Shown: positions 1-8,340, numbered from the stretch's first letter. The stretch: 64,000 nucleotides of DNA from Clostridia bacterium (GCA_017521295.1 JAFXDF010000068.1:1-64000), one strand, 5' to 3'. The notes: generated from the sequence alone by a model not told the origin. A program made the numbers and translations.

Positions 1-618
1 CATCAGCAGCTGCTTGAACTGCTGGGGAGCCTGAGGCAGGGCGTAGAACTTGCCGGGATGCTTACGGGCGGGAACCAGATAGTCACGGGCGCCCTCAGGA
101 GAGGAAGCGGTCAGAATGGGGGTGGTGATCTCCAGGAAGCCCTTGGCGGTCATGGCGGCGCGGATATAGGACACGGCCTGGCAGCGCTTGATGATGTTGG
201 CCTTGACGGCGGGGTTGCGCAGGTCCAGATAACGGTGCTTCAGGCGGGTCATCTCGTCGGCCTCACGGCTGCGGTTGATCTCAAAGGGCAGCTCGTTGTG
301 CTGGCAGGTGCCCAGAACCTTGATCTCAGAAGGAACCACCTCGATGTCGCCGGTGGCCTGCTTGGCGTTCTTGCTGGAACGCTCACGGACCAGACCGGTG
401 ACCTGGATGGTGGTCTCCTTGTTCAGCTCCTTGATGACGGACAGGATCTCGGGGGTCTCGGCCACCAGCTGAGTGGTGCCGTAGAAGTCGCGGAGGACGA
501 TGAAGGACAGGCCTGCGCCCACCTCACGGACGTTCTCCATAAAACCGGCCAGAGTGACGGTCTGGCCAACATGCTCCAGACGGAGCTCCCCACAGGTGTG
601 GGTACGGGACTGCATCAT
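1..618 (-). CDS. aspS: Aspartate--tRNA ligase, N-terminal part (cut by window edge)
   Basis: Charges tRNA-Asp with aspartate in the cytoplasm. The 206 visible codons hold the OB-fold anticodon-binding domain (about residues 1-105, with the VREVGAGLSFIVLRD segment) and the start of the class II catalytic core (HRYLDLRNP, then FLEITTPILTASSPEGARDYLVP). The rest lies beyond base 1. Two ATG codons occur in a row at 618 and 615. The AAAAGGAG ribosome binding site favours the first. It lies downstream of hisS in the same direction, the common hisS-aspS arrangement of Firmicutes, here with a small gene in between, so it may be co-transcribed under the hisS T-box. Identity is secure. Confidence 0.95.
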   Translation of the reverse strand, partial: MMQSRTHTCGELRLEHVGQTVTLAGFMENVREVGAGLSFIVLRDFYGTTQLVAETPEILSVIKELNKETTIQVTGLVRERSSKNAKQATGDIEVVPSEIKVLGTCQHNELPFEINRSREADEMTRLKHRYLDLRNPAVKANIIKRCQAVSYIRAAMTAKGFLEITTPILTASSPEGARDYLVPARKHPGKFYALPQAPQQFKQLLM

Positions 619-652
619 AAGTGATTACTCCTTTTATATTATCAGATTTATA

Positions 653-1138
653 CTATTTCAAGATTTGTGCTATGGTCTTCGAAAATGTGTTCTCGATGTC
701 TGCGGAAACGATCCAGATTCGGTCAGGATCCCGCAAATCCGCGAACCGTAACTGTCCGGCGGACATACTCACGCGGAATTGCGCGCCGGTTTGCAGGCCG
801 CCCGGAAACGGAATCGCCTCTTCCGTACACAGGGATAAACCCCAGATATCCGTCTCCTCGTAGCGTATGCGTATTCCGTTTTTCGGAAGCAGCATTCGTA
901 GAGAACGGCGATAACTTGTGCTCTGCAGCAGTTCCATCACAGATGTAAACCGCGGCACGTCCGGTGTCAATTGACGCTCGATTCGCTCGCCACCGGGTTC
1001 TTTGTAATAAGCCTGTATCTCCGTCACCTGTTCCGCATAGGGAAAAAAGGTATCAAACGGCAGCGGTCGGGTATACCAAATGCCAAACAGGATCAGACAT
1101 ACGATCACGGAAGCGGCAATAACGATCTTTTTTCTCAT
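653..1138 (-). CDS. Hypothetical single-pass membrane protein between hisS and aspS
   Basis: A 161-residue protein that I do not recognise. It starts MRKK, then has one hydrophobic segment (about residues 5-22) with no lipobox cysteine, so it is probably an N-terminally anchored protein with a roughly 135-residue extracytoplasmic domain. A longer in-frame start at 1207 exists, but ATG 1138 has an AAAGGAG site six bases upstream and directly precedes the basic, hydrophobic signal. Base composition is more AT-rich than the flanking synthetase genes, suggesting later acquisition (inference). It lies 90 bases after hisS and 34 bases before aspS in the same direction, so it probably shares their transcript. 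Confidence 0.7.
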   Translation of the reverse strand: MRKKIVIAASVIVCLILFGIWYTRPLPFDTFFPYAEQVTEIQAYYKEPGGERIERQLTPDVPRFTSVMELLQSTSYRRSLRMLLPKNGIRIRYEETDIWGLSLCTEEAIPFPGGLQTGAQFRVSMSAGQLRFADLRDPDRIWIVSADIENTFSKTIAQILK

Positions 1139-1228
1139 GGCAGGCTCCTTTCCAAAACATACGGCGGATTGTCTGTCAATGAAAACACGAATGCGAACTG
1201 TCGGCACCCGGGAACAATCTATTGCCTG

Positions 1229-2590
1229 TTATTTCTCCAGGATCACAGTACCGGCGTTCTTTTCCTTCAGGCCGGCCTTGATGTCGGCCACAGCCTCCCA
1301 GATGGGGGCGGTCTTCTGCTCGCCGGAGGTCATATCCTTGAGGGTGACGACGTTGTTCGCGATCTCATCCTCGCCAAGGAAGACCACATAGGGGATGCCC
1401 AGCTTGTCGGCGTAGCCGATCTTGGCCTTGAACTTCTTCTTCTCGGTGTACAGCTGGGTGCGGATACCGGCATCACGCAGGGCGGTGGCAACCTCCACGG
1501 CCTTGACGAAGTCGTCGGACATGGGGATGACCAGCACATCGGCGGGAGCGGTGGGCTGGGTGGGATTCAGCAGGCCCTGCTCCTCCAGCACGTAGAACAG
1601 GCGGGTGGCGCCGATGGAGATGCCCACGCCGGGCAGCTTCTTGTCGGTGTAGTACTCGGCCAGATTGTCATAGCGGCCGCCGGAGCAGATGGAGCCGATC
1701 TCGGGATAGTCCAGCATGGTGGTCTCATAAACCGTGCCGGTGTAGTAGTCCAGACCACGGGCGATGGTCAGGTCCACGGCAAAGTTGCTCTCGGGCACGC
1801 CGAAGGCGCCCAGGCAGGACACCACGGCCTGCAGTTCTTCATAACCCAGGTCGAACAGCTCGGCACGGCCCTTGTAGGCGGCCAGCTTTTCCAGGATCTC
1901 GGCGTTGGTGCCGCGGATGGAAATGAAGGTCAGGATCTCGTCGGCCTGCTCTGCGGTGAGGCCGATCTCCTCGTCCAGCAGCAGGGTCTTGACCTTTTCG
2001 GAGCCGATCTTGTCCAGCTTGTCCACGGTGCGCATGATGTCGCCGGCCTTTTCGGACAGGCCCAGCATGGCGTAGAAGCCGTTGAGGATCTTGCGGTTGT
2101 TGACACGGATCTGGAAGCGCTTGAGGCCCAGGGTGGAGAAGGTGCGGTAGATGACGGCGGGGATCTCGGCCTCGTTCATGATGTCCAGCTGGCCGTCGCC
2201 GATGATGTCGATGTCGGCCTGGTAGAACTCACGGAAGCGGCCGCGCTGGGCCCGCTCGCCGCGGTAGACCTTGCCGATCTGGAAACGGCGGAAGGGGAAG
2301 GTCAGCTGACCGTAGTTCAGGGCCACGTACTTGGCCAGAGGCACGGTCAGGTCAAAGCGCAGGGCCAGATCGCTGTCGCCCTTTTCAAAGCGGTAGATCT
2401 GCTTTTCGGTCTCGCCGCCGCCCTTGGCCAGCAGCACCTCGGCAGATTCAATAACGGGGGTGTCCAGAGGGGTGAAGCCGTAGAGGCTGTAGGTCTCCCG
2501 CAGGACCTGGAAAAAACGCTCCATCTGCTGCTGCTTCTGAGGGAGCAGCTCCATGAAGCCGGAAAGGGTGCGGGGTCTGATTTTTTCCAT
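1229..2590 (-). CDS. hisS: Histidine--tRNA ligase
   Basis: Class II synthetase that charges tRNA-His. The 453 residues match the family length. Motif 1 region (TLSGFMELLPQ), motif 2 (RGRFREFYQADID), the histidine-A loop (ARGLDYYTG) and the SGGRYDNL motif are all present, followed by the anticodon-binding domain (about residues 345-440). An in-frame extension to 2695 would run through the T-box terminator hairpin, so I chose ATG 2590, which follows a GAAAGGA site. It is the first gene after a T-box leader, hence predicted to be induced by uncharged tRNA. The hypothetical gene and aspS follow. Confidence 0.97.
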   Translation of the reverse strand: MEKIRPRTLSGFMELLPQKQQQMERFFQVLRETYSLYGFTPLDTPVIESAEVLLAKGGGETEKQIYRFEKGDSDLALRFDLTVPLAKYVALNYGQLTFPFRRFQIGKVYRGERAQRGRFREFYQADIDIIGDGQLDIMNEAEIPAVIYRTFSTLGLKRFQIRVNNRKILNGFYAMLGLSEKAGDIMRTVDKLDKIGSEKVKTLLLDEEIGLTAEQADEILTFISIRGTNAEILEKLAAYKGRAELFDLGYEELQAVVSCLGAFGVPESNFAVDLTIARGLDYYTGTVYETTMLDYPEIGSICSGGRYDNLAEYYTDKKLPGVGISIGATRLFYVLEEQGLLNPTQPTAPADVLVIPMSDDFVKAVEVATALRDAGIRTQLYTEKKKFKAKIGYADKLGIPYVVFLGEDEIANNVVTLKDMTSGEQKTAPIWEAVADIKAGLKEKNAGTVILEK

Positions 2591-2627
2591 AGTTTCGGTT
2601 CCTTTCGATCTATATTTTTCTATTGTT

Positions 2628-2670
2628 TTAAAAAATAAGCGCTCTCGTCCCGCAAATGGGACGAGAGCGC
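2628..2670 (-). terminator. Intrinsic terminator of the hisS T-box
   Basis: A 13-bp perfect stem (2639-2651 with 2658-2670, GCGCTCTCGTCCC on each arm) with a 6-base loop is followed on the minus strand by TTATTTTTT. It is the alternative structure to the T-box antiterminator just upstream. Confidence 0.9.
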
Positions 2671-2886
2671 GAAAATACGCACTTCGTGGTGCCACCCATG
2701 TTCGACGCAGAGCGTCCTTTGATTGTCCGATGGAGGCCGGACAGGGCCGCGCTTTCGGCGCAAAAGCGCCTTATACGCCCGCTCAGAGGCTGTCTTGGGC
2801 AAAGCCTGTGCCGGGGGCTTCCAGTCGCGGCTCCCCTTCCCTGTTGACACGGTGTTCTGCTTACTCCTGCCCCGTCTTTGCGGAAC
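2628..2886 (-). promoter_or_regulatory. T-box leader RNA of hisS
   Basis: The 14-base T-box core reads GGGTGGCACCACG on the minus strand at 2697-2685. It lies just upstream of a strong terminator hairpin, as in tRNA-sensing leaders of Firmicutes synthetase genes. About 190 bases of structured leader precede it. A candidate Stem I is closed by GGGCA (near 2866) pairing with TGCCC (near 2800). Inside it a CAC triplet at 2810-2808 could be the His specifier (inference). Uncharged tRNA-His would stabilise the antiterminator and let hisS be transcribed. Confidence 0.9.
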
Positions 2887-2892
2887 ACGGTT

Positions 2893-2921
2893 ATTATGTC
2901 ACCGAACTGCCGGAAAGTCAA
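2893..2921 (-). promoter_or_regulatory. Sigma-A-type promoter of the hisS T-box transcript
   Basis: TTGACT (2921-2916), 17-base spacer, CATAAT (2898-2893) on the minus strand, placing the start near 2886 just ahead of the T-box leader. Confidence 0.7.
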
Positions 2922-2942
2922 TGGTTTCCCGGAAAAATTCGG

Positions 2943-3350
2943 TTAAAAATTGGCGTTGGGATTGATCTCGCGCCAGGCCAGATCGCCCCGGGCCAGGCCC
3001 TGGATGAGCATTTCGGCGGTGGCCACGTTGGTGGCCACGGGGATGCAGTTCTGGTCGCAGGAACGGAGCAGATCGTTGATCTGGGCGTCGTTCTGATACT
3101 TCTCCATGGGATCCCGGAACATCAGCACCAGGTCGATCTCGTTATAGGAAACGCGGGCAGCGATCTGCTGCTCGCCGCCGGTGGAACCGGGCAGCAGGCA
3201 ATCGATGCGCAGGCCGGTAGCGTCAATGATCATTTTGCCGGTGGTGGCGGTGGCGCACAGGTTGTGCTTGGCCAGCAGACCGCAGTAAGCGATGCAAAAC
3301 TGTACCATAAGCTCTTTTTTGCGGTTCTGCGCGATGATGGCGATGTTCAT
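2943..3350 (-). CDS. Methylglyoxal synthase-like protein with altered active site
   Basis: A 135-residue MGS-like domain aligning end to end with MgsA, which turns dihydroxyacetone phosphate into methylglyoxal. Family landmarks are visible: ATATTGKMI (phosphate site), LPGSTGGEQQIAA, MFRDPM and IPVATNVATAEM. Against E. coli MgsA, however, H19 and D20 align with Gln8 and Asn9, and the catalytic base D71 aligns with Glu60; D101 is kept (Asp80). Activity is therefore doubtful, and I withhold the mgsA symbol. It lies 46 bases downstream of minD in the same direction, as mgsA does in many clostridia. Start ATG 3350 has a GGAGGAATCCT site. Confidence 0.82.
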   Translation of the reverse strand: MNIAIIAQNRKKELMVQFCIAYCGLLAKHNLCATATTGKMIIDATGLRIDCLLPGSTGGEQQIAARVSYNEIDLVLMFRDPMEKYQNDAQINDLLRSCDQNCIPVATNVATAEMLIQGLARGDLAWREINPNANF

Positions 3351-3396
3351 AGGATTCCTCCTTCGTCCCTTTTCTATATATGTAATATTGTGCGTG

Positions 3397-4167
3397 TTAT
3401 TTTTTCCATTCCCGGCCGGGCACCTGGTCCAGCAGGCGCACCCGCTGGCCGCAAAGGCGCTTGGCGATGTTCAGATAGGCCTGGGCCGCCGGACCGAAGC
3501 TGTCCAGGGCCATGATGCTGCCCCGGTTGCCGCTGGCGATGACCGCCTGGTCCTCTGGCACCACGCCCAGAAGGGACAGGCCGGAGGCGTCCATGGCCCG
3601 GTCGATGTTGGCCGCCGAGCCCTCCCGGATCATGCCGGGCCGCAGGCGGTTGACCACGATGGAGCAGTTGTCCTGGCCGATGCGTGAAAAGACGCTGGCC
3701 GTACTCTGGGCGCCCCGGAGGGCGGTATAGTCCGAGGTGGACACGATGACCGCCCGGTCGGCGGCGGCGGCAAAGGACAACACGTCGGCACCTAAACCTG
3801 CGGCGCAATCCACCAACGTATAGGTAAAGTGGGCCCGGACGCGGCTGAGCAGGGCGGCGATATCCTCGGGGGCATAGACCTCTCCGATGCCCGGCTCGCC
3901 GGGAGCGGTAAGCACCCGCAGATTGCGGGCCACCGGATGGGCCACGGCCGCCTCCTTGAGGCCGGCGTTGCCCCGGATCACGTCACCGTAGGAAAAGAGC
4001 AGGCTGTCGGTCATGCCCAGCACCAGATCCAGGCTTCGCATACCCGAATCGGCGTCGATGAGCAGGACCTTCTCCCCCAGGGCGCACAGGGAAACGGCCA
4101 CGTTGGCGCAAAAGGAAGTTTTTCCGGTGCCGCCTTTGCCCGAGGCTACCGCGATCACATTGCCCAT
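3397..4167 (-). CDS. minD: MinD/ParA-family ATPase (septum-site MinD-like)
   Basis: A deviant Walker A ATPase of the MinD/ParA class, 256 residues. The N-terminus has KGGTGKTS at residues 11-18, then DADSGMRSLDLVLGM (switch I-like, typical of MinD) and LVDCAAGLGAD (switch II). MinD dimerises on ATP, binds the membrane and positions the division septum through MinC. The usual amphipathic C-terminal membrane helix is not obvious, since the tail ends VPGREWKK. Neither minC nor minE lies beside it. It has its own promoter (4211-4239) and is followed by the MGS-like gene. It could be a diverged MinD with another partner. Confidence 0.8.
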   Translation of the reverse strand: MGNVIAVASGKGGTGKTSFCANVAVSLCALGEKVLLIDADSGMRSLDLVLGMTDSLLFSYGDVIRGNAGLKEAAVAHPVARNLRVLTAPGEPGIGEVYAPEDIAALLSRVRAHFTYTLVDCAAGLGADVLSFAAAADRAVIVSTSDYTALRGAQSTASVFSRIGQDNCSIVVNRLRPGMIREGSAANIDRAMDASGLSLLGVVPEDQAVIASGNRGSIMALDSFGPAAQAYLNIAKRLCGQRVRLLDQVPGREWKK

Positions 4168-4210
4168 GGAGGTGCTCCTTTCCGGTCTGCAACGCAGACT
4201 GATTTATCAT

Positions 4211-4239
4211 AGTATAATGGAGATTCACAAAAATCTCAA
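4211..4239 (-). promoter_or_regulatory. Promoter of minD
   Basis: TTGAGA (4239-4234), 17-base spacer, TATACT (4216-4211) on the minus strand, about 44 bases upstream of the minD start. It lies in the gap after mrdA, so minD and the MGS-like gene can be expressed apart from the mre operon. Confidence 0.65.
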
Positions 4240-4293
4240 GAGGGAAACGCAAATTGTTAGGGAATTGCAATAAAGCTGTGAGATTATTCCAGT

Positions 4294-6345
4294 TTACTGT
4301 GCGGTGTCCAGGCCCAGGCCGAAGTACTCGTCGTAGATGGCGATGGCCACAGGGGCCAGAGAGCCGCCGGAAGAGGCGTACTCGCCCACCACGCAGACGG
4401 CGATTTGGGGCTCGTCATAGGGGGCAAAGGACACGAACACGCCGGTGGCCGAGTGGTTGACCATCTGGGCCGAGCCGGTCTTGCCGCCCACCGGGATGGG
4501 GAAATTGGCAAAATAGGAGCTGGCGGTACCGTCCTCGGTGACCACGCCCCGCATACCTTCCTTGATGGCGTCCACCGAGGTTTTGGAGATCTCCACGGTA
4601 TTGAGCACGGTGGGCTGCACCTCTTCATAAACCTGGGTATTGGTATAGTCCATAACGGTTTTCAGCAGGTGGGGCTGGTAGCGGGTGCCGCCGTTGACCA
4701 GGGTGGCAACGTAGTTCACCAGCTGCAGAGGGGTGAACTGGTGGTCCGACTGGCCGATGGCCGCCATCAGGGTGTCGGCGGCGTACCACTTTTCGCCGCC
4801 CTTGGCCTCACGGGATTCGGGGCCGGCCAGGTTGCCGGCCTTTTCGCCGGACAGCTCCACGCCGGTCTTTTGACCCAGGCCCAGCTGGGTGGCGTATTTG
4901 TTCAGCCGGTCCATCTGCAGCAGATAGCCCATTTCATAGAAGAAATAGTTGCAGGAGTACTTCAGCGCCTGGCTGACGTTGATCTCGCCGTGGGTGCCGC
5001 CGTGCTGACGGTAGATCCAGCAGCGGGGGCTGTAGCCCACGTCGGCGTAGCGGGTATAGATACCCTTGTCCACGATCTTGGTGCGGGGGGTGATCTCCCC
5101 TTCTTCCAGGGCCGCCAGGGCGGTGCACATTTTAAAGGTGGAGCCGGGGGAGTAAACCGACTGGATGGTGCGGTTGAGGAAGGGCGACAGAGGATCGGTG
5201 GCGTTGGCGGCATAGTCCTTCTGGAAGGTCTCCAGACTGTAGGTGGGCCAGCTGGCCATGGCCAGGATCTCGCCGGTGTTCACGTCGATGGCCACGGCAG
5301 CGCCGCCCTCCACATCGGCGCCGTCGCCGTCACGGGAGGCTTCGCCCTTGGCCTTGATGTTGGCCAGGGTCTGGGCCAGGGCCTGTTCGGCCCGCTCCTG
5401 GAGCCGCAGGTCGATGGTCAGATAGCAGTTTTTGCCGGGTTGGGGCTCCTCCACCAGATATTCCGACACCAGCTGGCCGGTGCGGCCGTCCACCTCTACG
5501 GCACGGATGCCGTCGGTGCCCCGGAGCCGGCTTTCCAGGGCCTGCTCCATGCCGCTTTTGCCAATGGTATCGGTGAGGGTGTAGCCCTCGTCCTTGTGGG
5601 CTTCGTATTCGTCGGAGTCGATGGCGGCCACCCGGCCCAGGATCTGGGCGGCGGCGGCGGTGTGGTATTCCCGGCTGTCGGACACCTGGACGGTGACGCC
5701 GGGCAGCTCATAGCTCTGCTCGGACAGGCGGGCCACCGTGTGAATATCCAGGGCCTCCACCACGGTGATGGGGGTGTTGTAGCCGGAGAACTGCTTGTCC
5801 TCCAGATAATAGCGCAGGCCGATGACCGCCCGGCGCTCTTCCAGAGACAGGTCGGGGTCCACCTCGTACCGGTCGCACAGCAGACCGAACAGGCGGGCGG
5901 GGGTCAGCTCCTCTGCCGTGGGCCACTCCAGATTTTTGAGGAACCGGGCCAGCTTGCGGCCGTCGCCGCTTTCCAGAGAGGAATAGGTATAGGTCAGGGG
6001 CATTTCCCAGTTGAGGGGCAGCACGTCCAGACAGGCCACGTCGGCCTCCCGCAGGGTCTTGTACATCTGCAGCAGCACGTGGTTCTGGACCGACTTGTCC
6101 CACTGGTAATAGTCCAGCTGCACCGAAAACACCAGGGCGTTGCCCACCATGAGGTTTCCGTTGCGGTCGAGGATCTCGCCCCGGGAGGCGATCTCGTCAT
6201 ATTCCCGGATGGTGTTGCTGTAGGTGGTATCGTTGACGTTGGGGCCCTGGATCAGCTGCAGCTGGATCATCCGGTAGGCCAGCATGGCGCAGATCACCAA
6301 AAGGATGCCGCAGAGCCCGACGATACGTGTGGTTCGTGCTCTCAT
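4294..6345 (-). CDS. mrdA: Penicillin-binding protein 2 (elongasome transpeptidase)
   Basis: Class B PBP of 683 residues that crosslinks peptidoglycan during cell elongation. A single N-terminal membrane helix (about residues 8-28) is followed by the PBP dimerisation domain (about 50-300) and the transpeptidase domain. The active-site Ser402 is in STFK, the SxN motif is S464-C-N466 and KTG is at 622-624. GGTHGEINVSQALKYSCN is typical of PBP2/SpoVD relatives. The start overlaps the mreD stop by ATGA, showing translational coupling in the maf-mreC-mreD-mrdA operon. A sporulation paralogue is less likely given the mre context. Confidence 0.94.
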   Translation of the reverse strand: MRARTTRIVGLCGILLVICAMLAYRMIQLQLIQGPNVNDTTYSNTIREYDEIASRGEILDRNGNLMVGNALVFSVQLDYYQWDKSVQNHVLLQMYKTLREADVACLDVLPLNWEMPLTYTYSSLESGDGRKLARFLKNLEWPTAEELTPARLFGLLCDRYEVDPDLSLEERRAVIGLRYYLEDKQFSGYNTPITVVEALDIHTVARLSEQSYELPGVTVQVSDSREYHTAAAAQILGRVAAIDSDEYEAHKDEGYTLTDTIGKSGMEQALESRLRGTDGIRAVEVDGRTGQLVSEYLVEEPQPGKNCYLTIDLRLQERAEQALAQTLANIKAKGEASRDGDGADVEGGAAVAIDVNTGEILAMASWPTYSLETFQKDYAANATDPLSPFLNRTIQSVYSPGSTFKMCTALAALEEGEITPRTKIVDKGIYTRYADVGYSPRCWIYRQHGGTHGEINVSQALKYSCNYFFYEMGYLLQMDRLNKYATQLGLGQKTGVELSGEKAGNLAGPESREAKGGEKWYAADTLMAAIGQSDHQFTPLQLVNYVATLVNGGTRYQPHLLKTVMDYTNTQVYEEVQPTVLNTVEISKTSVDAIKEGMRGVVTEDGTASSYFANFPIPVGGKTGSAQMVNHSATGVFVSFAPYDEPQIAVCVVGEYASSGGSLAPVAIAIYDEYFGLGLDTAQ

Positions 6346-6860
6346 GTGGTCTCCTCCGTAAAGCGCCGATGGATCAGAAACACCAGGGCATAGGCCAAAG
6401 CGCCTGCCGGCAGCGACAGCAGCAGCTGGCGGCCAAACAGACCCATGGCCTGGGGCAGGCCCATGCCGTAGATCAGCAGGTCATGGAAAATGTAGCGGAA
6501 AAAGGACTCCACCGCCACACAGACCAGGCCGCCGGCCAGGGCGGAAAACAGGATATTGCGCAGATAATAGGCGCCGAACAGCCCGAACAGGATGCCAAAA
6601 AGGCCCAGGCTGAGGGAGGAAAAGCCCTCTACCCCGGGGCTGTTGAGGCTCAGCAGCACGCCCCCGGCAAAGCCAAAGGCGCCGCCGGCATAGGGGCCGT
6701 CCAGCAGGGCCACCGAGGCCACCACAAAGGGCAGGGCGTTGACGGTGGCGCCGTTCAGCCAGAAGGCGGTGCCACGGGCCGACTGCAACACGAAAAAGCC
6801 CAGCATCAGCAGGGCGTAGCTTCCGTATTTCAGCCAGGTGTATCGGTCAGATCGGATCAT
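6342..6860 (-). CDS. mreD: Rod shape-determining protein MreD
   Basis: A 172-residue polytopic inner membrane protein of the elongasome. Five or six hydrophobic segments span most of its length, with few charges outside the N-terminus (MIRSDRYTWLKYG). The sequence is weakly conserved, as usual for MreD. The call rests on length, topology and its place between mreC (3-base gap) and mrdA (ATGA overlap). Confidence 0.88.
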   Translation of the reverse strand: MIRSDRYTWLKYGSYALLMLGFFVLQSARGTAFWLNGATVNALPFVVASVALLDGPYAGGAFGFAGGVLLSLNSPGVEGFSSLSLGLFGILFGLFGAYYLRNILFSALAGGLVCVAVESFFRYIFHDLLIYGMGLPQAMGLFGRQLLLSLPAGALAYALVFLIHRRFTEETT

Positions 6861-6863
6861 AAG

Positions 6864-7691
6864 TCAGTTGTCAACCTGGAATTCCTTGACCACCAGAACG
6901 GTGCTCAGCTGGTCAAGATCCACGGCAGGGCGGACGGAGGCATAGCTGCTGATGCCATGGCTCTCCTGGCGGAACTCCTCCACCCGGCCGATGATCAGGT
7001 CGGGGGGATAGGCGCCGCCGTTGGTGAGGATCACGTCGCCGGGGCGCACGTCGGCGTCGTTCTCCAGATAGGATACCTTCAAAAGGCCGTCGGAGGCCAG
7101 CTCAAAGCTGCCGCCGGTGACCACAACCTCCCGGGTGCGGGAAACCGACGCCGAGGAGGAAAAGTCCACGTGGATCACCGTTTTGACCACGCAGTGGTTG
7201 AGGCCCACCGTGTCCACAAAGCCCACCAGGCCGTCGCCGGTGATGACGCAGTCCCCTGACTCGATGCCCGAGATGCTGCCCCGGTCCAGGGTGATGGCGC
7301 TTTCAAAGCCCTTGCCGGTGACCGACACCACCGAGCACAGTTCCAGGGAAAACTCGGCGCGCTTGGCCTTGACGCCGGCGGCCTCCCGCAGGGCGTCGTT
7401 TTCCTTGATGGCGGCGTTGTATTCGATCTCCAGCTTTTCATATTCCTGGATCTTCTGCCTGAGCTGCTGGTTTTCCAGCTGCAGGTCGTCGTAGCGGTAA
7501 AAATAGCCGAACAGGTCGGAAAGCCAGTCGGTGGCCGAGGAGACTCCCTTTTGCAAAGGGGTGACGATGGCGCCGGTGACGCTGCGCAGCACCGAGGGCC
7601 GGCCGGTGGCGGCCGAAAAGAGGGTCATGATAAGGCACACCAGCACCAGAATGGCGGCGAACCAGAAGAGTTTGGACTGGAACAGCTTCAT
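6864..7691 (-). CDS. mreC: Rod shape-determining protein MreC
   Basis: A 275-residue bitopic protein that scaffolds the elongasome and activates PBP2. One membrane helix (about residues 8-26) is followed by a coiled coil (about 70-105, LQLENQQLRQKIQEYEKLE) and the paired beta-barrel domain (about 115-270). That domain contains GDCVITGDGLVGFVD and GDVILTNGGAYPPDLIIGRV, both typical of MreC. Its ATG overlaps the maf stop (ATGA). No mreB is present in the window. Confidence 0.93.
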   Translation of the reverse strand: MKLFQSKLFWFAAILVLVCLIMTLFSAATGRPSVLRSVTGAIVTPLQKGVSSATDWLSDLFGYFYRYDDLQLENQQLRQKIQEYEKLEIEYNAAIKENDALREAAGVKAKRAEFSLELCSVVSVTGKGFESAITLDRGSISGIESGDCVITGDGLVGFVDTVGLNHCVVKTVIHVDFSSSASVSRTREVVVTGGSFELASDGLLKVSYLENDADVRPGDVILTNGGAYPPDLIIGRVEEFRQESHGISSYASVRPAVDLDQLSTVLVVKEFQVDN

Positions 7692-8272
7692 GCGCCGGCT
7701 CCTTCCTCCAGCGGCACGCCCATGTCCAGCAGCAGCCGGTACAGGGGGCTGACGGGCAGGCCCACCACGTTGGCGTAGTCGCCCTCAATACCCCGGACCA
7801 GCAGGGCGCCCTTGCCCTGGATGCCGTAGGCGCCGGCCTTGTCCATGGGCTCGCCGGTGGACACGTACCACAAAATCATCTCGTCGGACAGGTCGTGGAA
7901 GGTCACCCGGGTGCGCTCCACAAAGGAGCGGGTCTCCCCCCGGAAGGCCACGGCCACGCCGGTGCACACCGTATGGGTGTGGCCCGACAGGCGGCGGAGC
8001 ATGGCGCAGGCCTCGTCGGCGGTGGCGGGCTTTTCCAGCAGCGCGCCGTCCAGGAACACCACCGTGTCGGCGGCGATGACGGCGTCGGCTTCGGTGACCC
8101 CTTCGGCCTCCAGCGCGGCGGCGCACTTGCGCAGGGCCAGCTGGCGGGCGTGCTCGGCCGGGTCGGCGCAGCAGAAAGACTCGTCACAGCCGGTGGGGCG
8201 GACGAGGAAATGTTCGGTGATGAGCCCCAGCAGCTCCCGCCGCCGGGGGGATTGGGATGCGAGAATGAGCAT
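7688..8272 (-). CDS. maf: Maf-family nucleoside triphosphate pyrophosphatase
   Basis: House-cleaning enzyme that hydrolyses non-canonical or modified NTPs such as dTTP/UTP to the monophosphate. The 194-residue form starting MLILASQSPRRRELLG carries the Maf signature SQSPRRRELL, the D-x-V-I-A-A-D-T-V motif (ADAVIAADTVVFLDG) and GAYGIQGKGA. A longer start at 8311 lies in repeat copy a and adds residues absent from the family, so I place the start at 8272, although its ribosome binding site (GCAGG) is weak. It is the first gene of the mreC-mreD-mrdA operon, as in many clostridia. Confidence 0.9.
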   Translation of the reverse strand: MLILASQSPRRRELLGLITEHFLVRPTGCDESFCCADPAEHARQLALRKCAAALEAEGVTEADAVIAADTVVFLDGALLEKPATADEACAMLRRLSGHTHTVCTGVAVAFRGETRSFVERTRVTFHDLSDEMILWYVSTGEPMDKAGAYGIQGKGALLVRGIEGDYANVVGLPVSPLYRLLLDMGVPLEEGAGA

Positions 8273-8306
8273 AAACAAAAACCTGCTTTCGGGGAAAATC
8301 GCGTTT

Positions 8307-8340
8307 GTCATCCTAAGGAGCGAAGCGACGTGAGGATGAC
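8307..8340. repeat. Dispersed palindromic repeat, copy a (short form)
   Basis: A 34-bp copy: GTCATCCTAAGGAGCGAAGC through GTGAGGATGAC. It has both family ends but only a few bases of centre. It lies between maf and the first KPVIYLYP gene. Confidence 0.8.

Noticed and set aside
4405-6393. A 662-codon open frame on the plus strand
   Set aside because: It is fully antisense to mrdA, which has all PBP motifs. The frame is open because of GC-rich codon use; its protein is low-complexity Gly/Ala/Val/Gln.
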